Shown: positions 1-13,600 of the stretch, piece after piece | How the letters are laid out: the number at the start of each line of letters is the position of its first letter | Numbering within the stretch: the stretch's first letter is position 1 | Assembly (NCBI GenBank): GCA_963971535.1 | Contig: OZ020598.1 | Coordinates: forward strand, 95,514,558-95,578,557 | DNA: 64,000 nucleotides | Origin: Notolepis coatsorum | Taxonomy: Eukaryota > Chordata > Actinopteri > Aulopiformes > Paralepididae | Reading direction: 5' to 3' | Notes under the pieces: generated by a model | The model's input: only the letters and a program-made list of their open reading frames with translations | What the model was told of the DNA's origin: nothing | Databases searched by the model: none | Translations under genes and position numbers: made by a program

Positions 1-370
1 TTATCACTATATGGCTTTACTTGATAATCCCATTATACAGTACACGTATTATCACTATATGGCTTTACTTGATAATCCCATTATACAGAATCCACCTTTA
101 GTCTTTAATGCATAATCATATTTTAGCTAGGGATAAAGCCACTTACACATATTATCACTGTATGGCTTTACTTGATAATCCCATGATACAGTATACGTAT
201 TATCACTATATGGCTTTACTTGATAATCCCATTATACAGTACACGTATTATCACTGTATGGCTTTACTTGATAATCCCATGATACAGTACACGTATCATC
301 ACTGTATGGCTTTACTTGATAATCCCATGATACAGTACACGTATTATCACTATATGGCATTACTTGATAT
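1..370. repeat. 48-bp tandem repeat, interrupted
   Basis: Units of 48 bp start at 1, 49, 152, 200, 248, 296 and 344. Each begins TTATCACTRTATGGC and contains TTGATAATCCCAT. Units 1-88 and 152-370 are separated by about 63 bp of other sequence (89-151) that resembles 391-440. Copies differ at a few positions (ATTATACAG or ATGATACAG; CTATATGG or CTGTATGG). Because 48 is divisible by three, one frame stays open from 108 to 386 and would encode a 16-residue repeat (MALLDNPMIQYTYYH type). There is no sign that this is a gene. The array may extend left of the window. Confidence 0.93.
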
Positions 371-560
371 ATATTTCTCTCTTTAGGCCTGAGCTAGGGA
401 TAAAGCCACTTATTCTATTTTGCCTTAATGCATAATCATATGTCTCCTTCTACCGCGTGGTTGACATATTTCTCTTTAGGCCTCCGTATGGATAAAGCCC
501 CACTTCTAAAGTTTTTACATCATTAATACTCCGTCTGGCTAAAGCCTTACTCAGGAGGTT
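89..560. repeat. Scattered GATAAAGCC repeat pieces
   Basis: The phrase TTTAATGCATAATCATAT and the phrase GGATAAAGCCACTTA occur together in the spacer at about 98-145. They occur again in changed order at about 388-440. Further decayed pieces (GGATAAAGCCCCACTT near 490, GGCTAAAGCC near 537) follow. This looks like the worn flank of the 48-bp repeat region. No gene is seen. Confidence 0.6.
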
Positions 561-589
561 TTTTACATCATAAATCAAGCACATTATAG

Positions 590-592
590 GCA

Positions 593-633
<41 letters not shown>
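590..633. repeat. (ATT)n microsatellite
   Basis: About fourteen ATT/TTA triplets run without interruption. On the minus strand they translate as a run of Asn in a 92-codon open frame, which is a by-product of the microsatellite. Confidence 0.97.
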
Positions 634-634
<1 letters not shown>

Positions 635-639
635 TGGTA

Positions 640-745
640 AAGTTACAATGCAAAAATACATCTTCATGCTTACCCGTCTTTTTAATCAAAACGCAAAGGG
701 TGAAGTTACAAGGCAAAACACATTTCATGCTTACCCGGCCGTCCG
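640..745. repeat. 63-bp imperfect tandem pair
   Basis: AAGTTACAATGCAAAA followed by TTCATGCTTACCCG begins at 640. A related copy, AAGTTACAAGGCAAAA with TTCATGCTTACCCGGCC, begins at 703. The second copy is followed by a short GGCCGTCC doublet. Confidence 0.75.
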
Positions 746-1029
746 GCCGTCTGATGAGAAGAAAGGATACAAAGGATATTTATAAAGAGGTATTTTTAAT
801 TAGAAAAAGCTAGTTACAAGAAGAGACTGAAGTGGAAAGTGTCCATTTCAGTTAAAATATGCACAGAACAAAACATCTCATCTGGTTCGGCTTGTGCCCC
901 GTGTCTGGCAGCAGGATCTCCATCTCTCAAAAAAGTCTGATCTGGCACGGCTTGTGCCCGCAAGCAACATCTTCCTATCTCTCCAGCTCAGTGTAAAAAT
1001 CTGCCTGTGATCTCGCCAGTTGGCCCTTA
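746..1029. other. Intergenic; 60-bp partial duplication
   Basis: No gene is seen. A phrase ending TCGGCTTGTGCCC at 880-899 recurs 60 bp later at 940-959 (TCTGGCACGGCTTGTGCCC), so a 60-bp unit was duplicated and has drifted. Confidence 0.6.
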
Positions 1030-1115
1030 TAAAGGGCCCCAGATCTCTTCTGCTTATTGGTCCAAATACAGCGCTGTCACCGTGATGTCATTTCACCAGC
1101 CAGTCAATGCACGGC
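1024..1115. promoter_or_regulatory. Possible promoter-like cluster (weak)
   Basis: The segment holds a palindromic CCCTTATAAAGGGCCC, which contains TATAAA and resembles a CArG box with one extra A/T. It is followed by TTATTGGTCC (inverted CCAAT type) and GTGATGTCAT (CRE-like half sites). Such motifs occur by chance, and no first exon or long open frame follows. This is a motif observation only. Confidence 0.2.
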
Positions 1116-1189
1116 TCGTGGGGACTGGCTCTACTCCCATTTTACTCCACTAGGCCGTAACTCGAAAAGTAATTGTAACATTTTCGCTG

Positions 1190-1700
1190 GAACAGACTCC
1201 CTTTGTTCTCTGCTGTGGAAAGTCCCCTCCCTCCCCATCTCACTCAGACCCCACAAAGGGTTAACCAGTTTAATGCGTCTGCCGGCCGGAGATGGAGGGA
1301 GAGGCCCTGTCTGTCAAGGTCACATGGAGGGAGGGAGACAGATGCATCTGTACAGACCAAACAGTATTGAAGTGAAAGCAACTCACACCTCCAGCATGAG
1401 TACATAGTACATAGTACATAGCCCAATAAATACTACAGATATATACAGATACACTTACATGTATAATACAGTACATATATATATAGCATACAGTGTACAC
1501 ATATATATGCACACACTTGTACCTATCCTTGTCTACTCTACGCAGAGTGTGACAACCTGCTGTGGAAAGCACCCTGCTCAGAGATTGCATTCCGAAGGGG
1601 CCCCCCCCCCCCCTTCGTTCTCACTCGCCCCAACTCAAGGGGATGCAGACGAGGGAGACTGCTGGCTATATTCTATGCAGACCGGACAGGGTTAAACTGT
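1190..1700. repeat. Diverged duplicate plus AT-rich microsatellite
   Basis: CTGCTGTGGAAAG occurs at 1210-1222 and 1557-1569, each followed downstream by an AGGGTTAA phrase (1257-1264 and 1688-1695), which suggests an old duplication. Between them lie TACATAG triplets (about 1402-1420) and a TATATA/TACACA-rich stretch (1437-1515). A run of 14 C is at about 1600-1613. Open frames crossing this stretch are short and overlap on both strands; none looks like a gene. Confidence 0.5.
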
Positions 1701-2944
1701 GCCGACTTGCTCTCAGCTCAGGCCTGCTCTTCACTCCGACTGCACATTAACTGTAACATAGTTTTATAAGTGTATAAAGAGTATACAGGTCATATACATA
1801 GCTCCAATCATATATAATAAACATAAGAATATTATACAAAGTGTCACTCGTTGACTTGTGGCACTTTAACATGTGTTTACACATAACGTGTTTCTATTCC
1901 ATTGTCCAGGAAGAATCTACAGACATTCCCCATAATCATATATAAGATCAGGATGTCATACCACCCAGTGTTACTTAGTTGGCTGTGACACTTTACAGGA
2001 TATAATATGTAATTTTCTCTGGCGAAAGAAGAACACTCGAGAAGACTCTCCTGTGCGTGTAAATGCATTGGTGCCAATCGCCATTTTGGATAAACATACC
2101 GATACATATAGTACCATTAGAAAAACAAGTGTAAAAAACGAATTTCCTGTGGTATTGTTATCAACTTTTGACCTGTACTAGATGGACCCATTGTGTTTTC
2201 CAGCTTATACCTCTCAGCTGGAACTCTTTTGCAAAATAATTCAGACCTAAGTAAAACAATTTTTTATTTTAGTGTGTTCAAACCTCCGTAACTCTATTAC
2301 AGTAGCACTCAAAGTGATTCAATTCAGATTGTTTCCTTTCAAAAGAGGCCAGACTTGTGCATCTGCTACAAATGGTTTCAGAATAGTTAGCAATTTACTT
2401 TCAGAATGCAACCGACGGACGTTTTATGCAAAATGGGCAGGGCTGTTAAAACCCTGTTTCTGACTGCATTAAACAATCCTCTATATAGAAAACCCTGAGG
2501 CTGAAGTGCATTAACATTACATTGCAATCCACCCACCCTTATAAAGCATACAACACTTTTTCTTCATTAGGAAAGGCCTAGAGGGTGAAAGCAATAGTTC
2601 TGCCTAATGTCAACACACCTATACAGTATGAGAAGGGATAGGGATTACAAGTAACCAGATGACACTGATATGATTGATCATGGTTATATATTATAATAAC
2701 AACAGCAGTTAACACTATTCAAATGGCAATCTTCAAATGGTAATTCATTATAATTTCAGAGTTGATGGATATTGTGGGGAATCTAAAGCAAAAATAAGTG
2801 AAAGTAATCCCATTGTATGTGACTTGGATTACATTATGTGTTTGTCAGATGGTAACGATGGCAAAGCCCACAGGACATAACAACCAGGACAGCTGAATAA
2901 GGATATGCTCTTATCTACAGCAGTAGCCTGGGGTAGGGGGGGTT
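1701..2944. other. AT-rich intergenic DNA, nothing recognised
   Basis: I see no convincing coding frame, RNA gene or mobile-element end. Frames of 60-76 codons (minus 1877-2107, plus 2272-2463) have no recognisable motif and are of chance length for AT-rich DNA. Confidence 0.6.
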
Positions 2945-2979
2945 ACACACACACACACACACACACACATGCACGCATG

Positions 2980-3024
<45 letters not shown>

Positions 3025-3076
3025 ACGCACACGCACACGCACACACACACACACACGCACACGCACACACACACAC
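2945..3076. repeat. (CA)n microsatellite with CG interruptions
   Basis: A 132-bp (CA)n tract is broken by ATGCACGCATGCACGC and by several GCACAC units, so it is an old compound microsatellite. Open frames through it on both strands (poly-Thr-His, poly-Cys-Val) are artefacts of the dinucleotide. Confidence 0.97.
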
Positions 3077-3260
3077 TGATTCACTTCTCCCACCCAGATT
3101 TTTCTATCTGGAGTGTGCATTTAAACCGACAACCTAACCTTATCCCGTACAAGCTCTTTCCTCCAACCGTTCGGATATTGATAGCATATAAATAATATAA
3201 ATACATCATGCAGCGCGCAGCGCGCAGTGGAAATACAACAAATGTTTGAAATATTTATTG

Positions 3261-3360
3261 TTCTGTCATGGTTATAATGAACATAAAAAAAATACTGAAA
3301 TATGTATCCTTTCTGTCATGGTTCTAATGAACATTAAAAAAATACACATTTCAGTCACAT
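3261..3360. repeat. 50-bp tandem duplication
   Basis: TTCTGTCATGGTTATAATGA at 3261 and TTCTGTCATGGTTCTAATGA at 3311 begin two 50-bp units that continue through ACATAAAAAAAATAC or ACATTAAAAAAATAC. Only a few bases differ. Confidence 0.85.
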
Positions 3361-3423
3361 GCATAGGGACTATCAGAGATTATGCAAGCAATTTGAGAAA
3401 TATAATAATTAACTCACTTGTCT

Positions 3424-3470
3424 ATTTGATTGATTGATTGATCGAATGATTGATTGGTTGTTTGATTGAC
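3424..3470. repeat. (ATTG)n tract
   Basis: Repeated TTGATTGATTGATT with a few changes. Tracts of this kind are often the tail of a fish LINE, and a similar one sits at 56530-56541, but no LINE body is recognisable here. Confidence 0.7.
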
Positions 3471-3912
3471 TTCCATTTTGTTTATGACGACGACATGTGA
3501 TATTTTTTTTATGTCTATCATGTGATCACAATCACCGACCAATATGTCTGCAATGAAATATTATTAATAGAAATTATCAAATACAAAACAGGTCATCTTC
3601 ATATCAGTTGCATGGATTCATGGATCATGACTCATACCTGAGTATTTACATTTTCTACACATCCCTTAGCTACAAATATATATTATATGAACAAAAACAC
3701 AACACATTTTCTAGTGGGACCCCCCGCCCTCCACTAGACATGCTCTTAATGGAATGGCAAAATAAGGGCTGCTTTTTGTGAATTCACATTAAAGTAACAG
3801 TTCATCTTTGTCTTTTTAACACATGGAAAATGCAGCTCATTGATTCCAGTCTGTTCCAGGAGAGAAACAAAAGTGATTAAAAGAAATTGGAGCCCCCGTC
3901 CCCCTCCTCCTG
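3471..3912. other. Intergenic, nothing recognised
   Basis: AT-rich sequence without a gene, RNA or repeat that I can name. A short GGGACCCCCCGCCC stretch lies at 3716-3729. Confidence 0.6.
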
Positions 3913-4281
<369 letters not shown>

Positions 4282-4851
4282 ACATCTCTAAACCAGATCA
4301 TATCTTGACAGAATTAAATTTCCTCTCTGAAATTAAAACCCTTTGCTGGCATTAATTGCTCTGGAATTCATCACAGACACCAGAGGATTGCTGCTTTGTA
4401 CTACCGGCTCCATAAAGTGTTTTTCCTTTAATGCTAGCTTTATGAATGTGTAAAAATCACTAGATGAACCTGGTAATAACACAGAGGGAGTAATTGCTGG
4501 TTGGCGCTGCTTGCTGTATAATGTAGTTTTTATTCTTACTTTGCTATAATGGGAATGGTTGATGAATGTTTAAAAAGCACTCTATTAATCTCACGTTGGC
4601 ACACATAGAGAAGCTAAGGGGCTAAGCAGCTCTTAGCCTCAGATGAACAGACGAGATGGGAGTGTAAATAGGACAGAACAGCACTAAGATCCGGGTTAAA
4701 GGGAAAATCCACCCTGAAGAATTTGCATAGCCTACTGTCATTTCTATAATGGTGTGAAACTAAAACTGTGAATATGAACACGTTTCTCCTTAAGCTGATC
4801 ATCAGAGAGACAAGACTCTAGTGATGGTGTCATCACAAGACATGTCATGGT
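4282..4851. other. Left flank of the minisatellite
   Basis: No gene is seen. Two loosely similar phrases, TTTATGAATGTGTAAAAATCAC (around 4440) and TTGATGAATGTTTAAAAAGCAC (around 4559), hint at an old duplication of about 120 bp. A minus-strand frame of 62 codons (4614-4802) has no features of a gene. Confidence 0.5.
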
Positions 4852-4883
4852 GTTGCTCCATAGACAGTGAGTAGTGGAGCAAC
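4852..4883. repeat. 9-bp inverted repeat at the array edge
   Basis: GTTGCTCCA (4852-4860) and TGGAGCAAC (4875-4883) are exact reverse complements around a 14-nt loop. The right arm overlaps the first bases of the first 37-bp monomer (AAC of AACTCCTAGG). Confidence 0.9.
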
Positions 4884-5102
4884 TCCTAGGTCACTATGGC
4901 AGTACCCCTGGTGATTTAACTCCTAGGTCACTATGGCAGTACCCCTGGTGATTTAACTCCTAGGTCACTATGGCAGTACCCCTGGTGATTTAACTCCTAG
5001 GTCACTATGGCAGTACCCCTGGTGATTTAACTCCTAGGTCACTATGGCAGTACCGCTGGTGATTTAACTCCTAGGTCACTATGGCAGTACCCCTGGTGAT
5101 TT
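4881..5102. repeat. Homogeneous left-edge block, six monomers
   Basis: Six consecutive 37-bp units start at 4881, 4918, 4955, 4992, 5029 and 5066. All carry GGTCACTATGGCAG and all but one read TACCCCTGG (5029 has TACCGCTGG). GGTCAC is otherwise a minority variant. After 5102 the array switches to TAACCATGG-type monomers. Confidence 0.9.
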
Positions 5103-7659
5103 AACTCCTAAGACACTATGACAGTAACCATGGTGATTTAACTCCTAGGACACTATGACAGTACAGTAACCATGGTGATTTAACTCCTAGGACACTATGA
5201 CAGTAACCATGGTGATTGAACTCCTAGGACACTATGACAGTACAGTAACCATGGTGATTTAACTCCTAGGACACTATGACAGTAACCCTGGTGATTTAAC
5301 TCCTAGAACACTATGACAGTAACCATGGTGATTTAACTCCTAGGACACTATGACAGTAGCCATGGTGATTTAACTCCCAGGACACTATGTCAGTAACCAT
5401 GGTGATTTAACTCCTAGGACACTATGGCAGTAACCATGGTGATTTAACTCCTAGGACACTATGGCAGTACCCCTGGTGATTTAACTCCTAGGACACTATG
5501 ACAGTAACCATGGTGATTTAACTCCTAGGACACTATGACAGTAACCATGGTGATTTAACTCCTAGGACACTATGACAGTAACCATGGTGATTTAACTCCT
5601 AGGACACTATGACAGTAACCATGGTGATTTAACTCCTAGGACACTATGACAGTAACCATGGTGATTTAACTCCTAGGACACTATGACAGTACCCCTGGTG
5701 ATTTAACTCCTAAGACACTATGATAGTAACCATGGTGATTTAACTCCTAGGACACTATGATAGTAACCATGGTGATTTAACTCCTAAGACACTATGGCAG
5801 TACCCCTGGTGATTTAACTCCTAAGACACTATGACAGTAACCATGGTGATTTAACTCCTAGGACACTATGGCAGTACAGTACCCCTGGTGATTTAACTCC
5901 TAGGACACTATGGCAGTACCCCTGGTGATTTAACTCCTAGGACACTATGACAGTACCCCTGGTGATTTAACTCCTAGGACACTATGACAGTAACCATGGT
6001 GATTTAACTCCTAGGACACTATGGCAGTACAGTAACCATGGTGATTTAACTCCTAGGACATTATGACAGTAACCATGGTGATTTAACTCCTAGGACACTA
6101 TGACAGTAACCATGGTGATTTAACTCCTAGGACACTATGACAGTAACCATGGTGATTTAACTCCTAGGACACTATGACAGTAACCATGGTGATTTAACTC
6201 CTAGGACACTATGACAGTAACCATGGTGATTTAACTCCTAGGACACTATGACAGTAACCATGGTGATTTAACTCCTAGGACACTATGACAGTAACCATGG
6301 TGATTTAACTCCTAGGACACTATGGCAGTACAGTACCCCTGGTGATTTAACTCCTAGGTCACTATGACAGTAACCCTGGTGATTTAACTCCTAGGACACT
6401 ATGACAGTACCCCTGGTGATTTAACTCCTAGGACACTATGACAGTAACCCTGGTGATTTAACTCCTAGGACACTATGACAGTAGCCATGGTGATTTAACT
6501 CCTAGGACACTATGACAGTACCCCTGGTGATTTAACTCCTAGGACACTATGACAGTAACCCTGGTGATTTAACTCCTAGGACACTATGACAGTAGCCATG
6601 GTGATTTAACTCCTAGGACACTATGACAGTACCCCTGGTGATTTAACTCCTAGGACACTATGACAGTAGCCATGGTGATTTAACTCCTAGGACACTATGA
6701 CAGTACCCCTGGTGATTTAACTCCTAGGACACTATGGCAGTACCCCTGGTGATTTAACTCCTAGGACACTATGACAGTACCCCTGGTGATTTAACTCCTA
6801 GGACACTATGACAGTAACCCTGGTGATTTAACTCCTAGGACACTATGACAGTACCCCTGGTGATTTAACTCCTAGGACACTATGACAGTACCCCTGGTGA
6901 TTTAACTCCTAGGACACTATGACAGTACCCCTGGTGATTTAACTCCTAGGACACTATGACAGTAACCCTGGTGATTTAACTCCTAGGACACTATGGCAGT
7001 ACAGTAACCATGGTGATTTAACTAGGACACTATGACAGTAACCATGGTGATTTAACTCCTAGGACACTATGGCAGTACAGTACCCCTGGTGATTTAACTC
7101 CTAGGACACTATGACAGTACCCCTGGTGATATAACTCCTAGCACACTATGACAGTAACCCTGGTGATTTAACTCCTAGGTCACTATGACAGTAACCATGG
7201 TGATTTAACTCCTAGGACACTATGACAGTACCCCTGGTGATTTAACTCCTAGGACACTATGACAGTACCCCTGGTGATTTAACTCCTAGGACACTATGAC
7301 AGTACCCCTGGTGATTTAACTCCCAGGACACTATGGCAGTACCCCTGGTGATTTAACTCCTAGGACACTATGACAGTACCCCTGGTGATTTAACTCCTAG
7401 GACACTATGACAGTACCCCTGGTGATTTAACTCCTAGGACACTATGGCAGTACCCCTGGTGATTTAACTCCTAGGACACTATGACAGTACCCCTGGTGAT
7501 TTAACTCCTAGGACACTATGGCAGTAACCATGGTGATTTAACTCCTAGGACACTATGACAGTACCCATGGTGATTTAACTCATAGGACACTATGGCAGTA
7601 CCCCTGGTGATTTAACTCCTAGGACACTATGACAGTACCCATGGTGATTTAACTCCTAG

Positions 7660-10600
7660 GACACTATGACAGTACCCCTGGTGATTTAACTCCTAGGACA
7701 CTATGACAGTACCCCTGGTGATTTAACTCCTAGGACACTATGGCAGTACAGTACCCCTGGTGATTTAACTCCTAGGACACTATGGCAGTACAGTACCCCT
7801 GGTGATTTAACTCCTAGGACACTATGACAGTACCCCTGGTGATTTAACTCCTAGGACACTATGACAGTAACCCTGGTGATTTAACTCCTAGGACACTATG
7901 ACAGTACCCCTGGTGATTTAACTCCTAGGACACTATGACAGTACCCCTGGTGATTTAACTCCTAGGACACTATGACAGTAACCCTGGTGATTTAACTCCT
8001 AGGACACTATGACAGTAACCATGGTGATTTAACTCCTAGGACACTATGACAGTAACCATGGTGATTTAACTCCTAGGACACTATGGCAGTACAGTACCCC
8101 TGGTGATTTAACTCCTAGGTCACTATGACAGTAACCCTGGTGATTTAACTCCTAGGACACTATGACAGTACCCCTGGTGATTTAACTCCTAGGACACTAT
8201 GACAGTACCCCTGGTGATTTAACTCCTAGGACACTATGACAGTAACCATGGTGATTTAACTCCTAAGACACTATGATAGTAACCATGGTGATTTAACTCC
8301 TAGGACACTATGATAGTAACCATGGTGATTTAACTCCTAAGACACTATGGCAGTACCCCTGGTGATTTAACTCCTAAGACACTATGACAGTAACCATGGT
8401 GATTTAACTCCTAGGACACTATGGCAGTAACCATGGTGATTTAACTCCTAGGACACTATGACAGTACCCATGGTGATTTAACTCCTAGGACACTATGGCA
8501 GTAACCATGGTGATTTAACTCCTAGGACACTATGACAGTACCCATGGTGATTTAACTCATAGGACACTATGGCAGTACCCCTGGTGATTTAACTCCTAGG
8601 ACACTATGACAGTACCCATGGTGATTTAACTCCTAGGACACTATGACAGTACCCCTGGTGATTTAACTCCTAGGACACTATGACAGTACCCCTGGTGATT
8701 TAACTCCTAGGACACTATGGCAGTACAGTACCCCTGGTGATTTAACTCCTAGGACACTATGGCAGTACAGTACCCCTGGTGATTTAACTCCTAGGACACT
8801 ATGACAGTACCCCTGGTGATTTAACTCCTAGGACACTATGACAGTAACCCTGGTGATTTAACTCCTAGGACACTATGACAGTACCCCTGGTGATTTAACT
8901 CCTAGGACACTATGACAGTACCCCTGGTGATTTAACTCCTAGGACACTATGACAGTAACCCTGGTGATTTAACTCCTAGGACACTATGACAGTAACCATG
9001 GTGATTTAACTCCTAGGACACTATGACAGTAACCATGGTGATTTAACTCCTAGGACACTATGGCAGTACAGTACCCCTGGTGATTTAACTCCTAGGTCAC
9101 TATGACAGTAACCCTGGTGATTTAACTCCTAGGACACTATGACAGTACCCCTGGTGATTTAACTCCTAGGACACTATGACAGTACCCCTGGTGATTTAAC
9201 TCCTAGGACACTATGACAGTAACCATGGTGATTTAACTCCTAAGACACTATGATAGTAACCATGGTGATTTAACTCCTAGGACACTATGATAGTAACCAT
9301 GGTGATTTAACTCCTAAGACACTATGGCAGTACCCCTGGTGATTTAACTCCTAAGACACTATGACAGTAACCATGGTGATTTAACTCCTAGGACACTATG
9401 GCAGTACAGTACCCCTGGTGATTTAACTCCTAGGACACTATGGCAGTACCCCTGGTGATTTAACTCCTAGGACAATATGACAGTAACCATGGTGATTTAA
9501 CTCCTAGGTCACTATGACAGTAACCCTGGTGATTTAACTCCTAGGACACTATGACAGTACCCCTGGTGATTTAACTCCTAGGACACTATGACAGTAACAC
9601 TGGTGATTTAACTCCTAGGACACTATGACAGTACCCCTGGTGATTTAACTCCTAGGACACTATGACAGTACCCCTGGTGATTTAACTCCTAGGACACTAT
9701 GACAGTACCCATGGTGATTTAACTCCTAGGACACTATGACAGTAACCATGGTGATTTAACTCCTAGGACACTATGACAGTAACCATGGTGATTTAACTCC
9801 TAGGACACTATGGCAGTACAGTACCCCTGGTGATTTAACTCCTAGGTCACTATGACAGTAACCCTGGTGATTTAACTCCTAGGACACTATGACAGTACCC
9901 CTGGTGATTTAACTCCTAGGACACTATGACAGTAACCCTGGTGATTTAACTCCTAGGACACTATGACAGTAACCCTGGTGATTTAACTCCTAGGACACTA
10001 TGACAGTACCCCTGGTGATTTAACTCCTAGGACACTATGACAGTACCCCTGGTGATTTAACTCCTAGGACACTATGACAGTACCCCTGGTGATTTAACTC
10101 CTAGGACACTATGGCAGTACCCCTGGTGATTTAACTCCTAGGACACTATGACAGTACCCCTGGTGATTTAACTCCTAGGACACTATGGCAGTAACCATGG
10201 TGATTTAACTCCTAGGACACTATGACAGTACCCATGGTGATTTAACTCATAGGACACTATGGCAGTACCCCTGGTGATTTAACTCCTAGGACACTATGAC
10301 AGTACCCATGGTGATTTAACTCCTAGGACACTATGACAGTACCCCTGGTGATTTAACTCCTAGGACACTATGACAGTACCCCTGGTGATTTAACTCCTAG
10401 GACACTATGGCAGTACAGTACCCCTGGTGATTTAACTCCTAGGACACTATGGCAGTACAGTACCCCTGGTGATTTAACTCCTAGGACACTATGACAGTAC
10501 CCCTGGTGATTTAACTCCTAGGACACTATGACAGTAACCCTGGTGATTTAACTCCTAGGACACTATGACAGTACCCCTGGTGATTTAACTCCTAGGACAC

Positions 10601-13600
10601 TATGACAGTACCCCTGGTGATTTAACTCCTAGGACACTATGACAGTAACCCTGGTGATTTAACTCCTAGGACACTATGACAGTAACCATGGTGATTTAAC
10701 TCCTAGGACACTATGACAGTAACCATGGTGATTTAACTCCTAGGACACTATGGCAGTACAGTACCCCTGGTGATTTAACTCCTAGGTCACTATGACAGTA
10801 ACCCTGGTGATTTAACTCCTAGGACACTATGACAGTACCCCTGGTGATTTAACTCCTAGGACACTATGACAGTAACCCTGGTGATTTAACTCCTAGGACA
10901 CTATGACAGTAACCATGGTGATTTAACTCCTAGGACACTATGACAGTAACCATGGTGATTTAACTCCTAGGACACTATGACAGTACCCCTGGTGATTTAA
11001 CTCATAGGACAATATGACAGTACCCCTGGTGATTTAACTCCTAGGACACTATGGCAGTACCCCTGGTGATTTAACTCCTAGGACACTATGACAGTACCCA
11101 TGGTGATTTAACTCCTAGGACACTATGACAGTACCCCTGGTGATTTAACTCCTAGGACACTATGACAGTAACCTGGTGATTTAACTCCTAGGACACTATG
11201 GCAGTACAGTAACCATGGTGATTTAACTCCTAGCACACTATGACAGTACCCCTGGTGATTTAACTCCTAGGACACTATGACAGTAACCCTGGTGATTTAA
11301 CTCCTAGGACACTATGGCAGTACAGTAACCATGGTGATTTAACTAGGACACTATGACAGTAACCATGGTGATTTAACTCCTAGGACACTATGGCAGTACA
11401 GTACCCCTGGTGATTTAACTCCTAGGACACTATGACAGTACCCCTGGTGATATAACTCCTAGCACACTATGACAGTAACCCTGGCGATTTAACTCCTAGG
11501 TCACTATGACAGTAACCATGGTGATTTAACTCCTAGGACACTATGACAGTACAGTACCCCTGGTGATTTAACTCCTAGGACACTATGGCAGTACAGTACC
11601 CATGGTGATTTAACTCCTAGGACACTATGGCAGTACCCCTGGTGATTTAACTCCTAGGACACTATGACAGTACAGTAACCATGGTGATTTAACTCCTAGG
11701 ACACTATGACAGTAACCATGGTGATTTAACTCCTAGGACACTATGGCAGTACCCCTGGTGATTTAACTCCTAGGACACTATGACAGTACAGTAACCATGG
11801 TGATTTAACTCCTAGGACACTATGACAGTAACCATGGTGATTTAACTCCTAGGACACTATGGCAGTACCCCTGGTGATTTAACTCCTAGGACACTATGAC
11901 AGTAACCATGGTGATTTAACTCCTAGGACACTATGACAGTAACCCTGGTGATTGAACTCCTAGGACACTATGACAGTACCCCTGGTGATTTAACTCCTAG
12001 GACACTATGACAGTACAGTACCCCTGGTGATTTAACTCCTAGGACACTATGGCAGTACCCCTGGTGATTTAACTCCTAGGACAATATGACAGTAACCATG
12101 GTGATTTAACTCCTAGGACACTATGACAGTAACACTGGTGATTTAACTCCTAGGACACTATGACAGTACCCCTGGTGATTTAACTCCTAGGACACTATGA
12201 CAGTACCCCTGGTGATTTAACTCCTAGGACACTATGACAGTACCCATGGTGATTTAACTCCTAGGACACTATGACAGTAACCATGGTGATTTAACTCCTA
12301 GGACACTATGACAGTAACCATGGTGATTTAACTCCTAGGACACTATGGCAGTACAGTACCCCTGGTGATTTAACTCCTAGGTCACTATGACAGTAACCCT
12401 GGTGATTTAACTCCTAGGACACTATGACAGTACCCCTGGTGATTTAACTCCTAGGACACTATGACAGTAACCCTGGTGATTTAACTCCTAGGACACTATG
12501 ACAGTAACCCTGGTGATTTAACTCCTAGGACACTATGACAGTAGCCATGGTGATTTAACTCCTAGGACACTATGACAGTACCCCTGGTGATTTAACTCCT
12601 AGGACACTATGACAGTAACCCTGGTGATTTAACTCCTAGGACACTATGACAGTAACCATGGTGATTTAACTCCTAGGACACTATGACAGTAACCATGGTG
12701 ATTTAACTCCTAGGACACTATGACAGTAACCATGGTGATTTAACTCCTAGGACACTATGGCAGTACAGTACCCCTGGTGATTTAACTCCTAGGTCACTAT
12801 GACAGTAACCCTGGTGATTTAACTCCTAGGACACTATGACAGTACCCCTGGTGATTTAACTCCTAGGACACTATGACAGTAACCCTGGTGATTTAACTCC
12901 TAGGACACTATGACAGTAGCCATGGTGATTTAACTCCTAGGACACTATGACAGTACCCCTGGTGATTTAACTCCTAGGACACTATGACAGTAACCCTGGT
13001 GATTTAACTCCTAGGACACTATGACAGTACCCCTGGTGATTTAACTCCTAGGACACTATGACAGTACCCCTGGTGATTTAACTCCTAGGACACTATGACA
13101 GTACCCCTGGTGATTTAACTCCTAGGACACTATGACAGTACCCCTGGTGATTTAACTCCTAGGACACTATGGCAGTACAGTACCCCTGGTGATTTAACTC
13201 CTAGGACACTATGGCAGTACAGTACCCCTGGTGATTTAACTCCTAGGACACTATGACAGTACCCCTGGTGATTTAACTCCTAGGACACTATGACAGTAAC
13301 CCTGGTGATTTAACTCCTAGGACACTATGACAGTACCCCTGGTGATTTAACTCCTAGGACACTATGACAGTACCCCTGGTGATTTAACTCCTAGGACACT
13401 ATGACAGTAACCCTGGTGATTTAACTCCTAGGACACTATGACAGTAACCATGGTGATTTAACTCCTAGGACACTATGACAGTAACCATGGTGATTTAACT
13501 CCTAGGACACTATGGCAGTACAGTACCCCTGGTGATTTAACTCCTAGGTCACTATGACAGTAACCCTGGTGATTTAACTCCTAGGACACTATGACAGTAC

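Noticed and set aside
450..728. 92-codon minus-strand frame with an Asn run
   Set aside because: The Asn run is the (ATT)n microsatellite; the rest has no recognisable domain.
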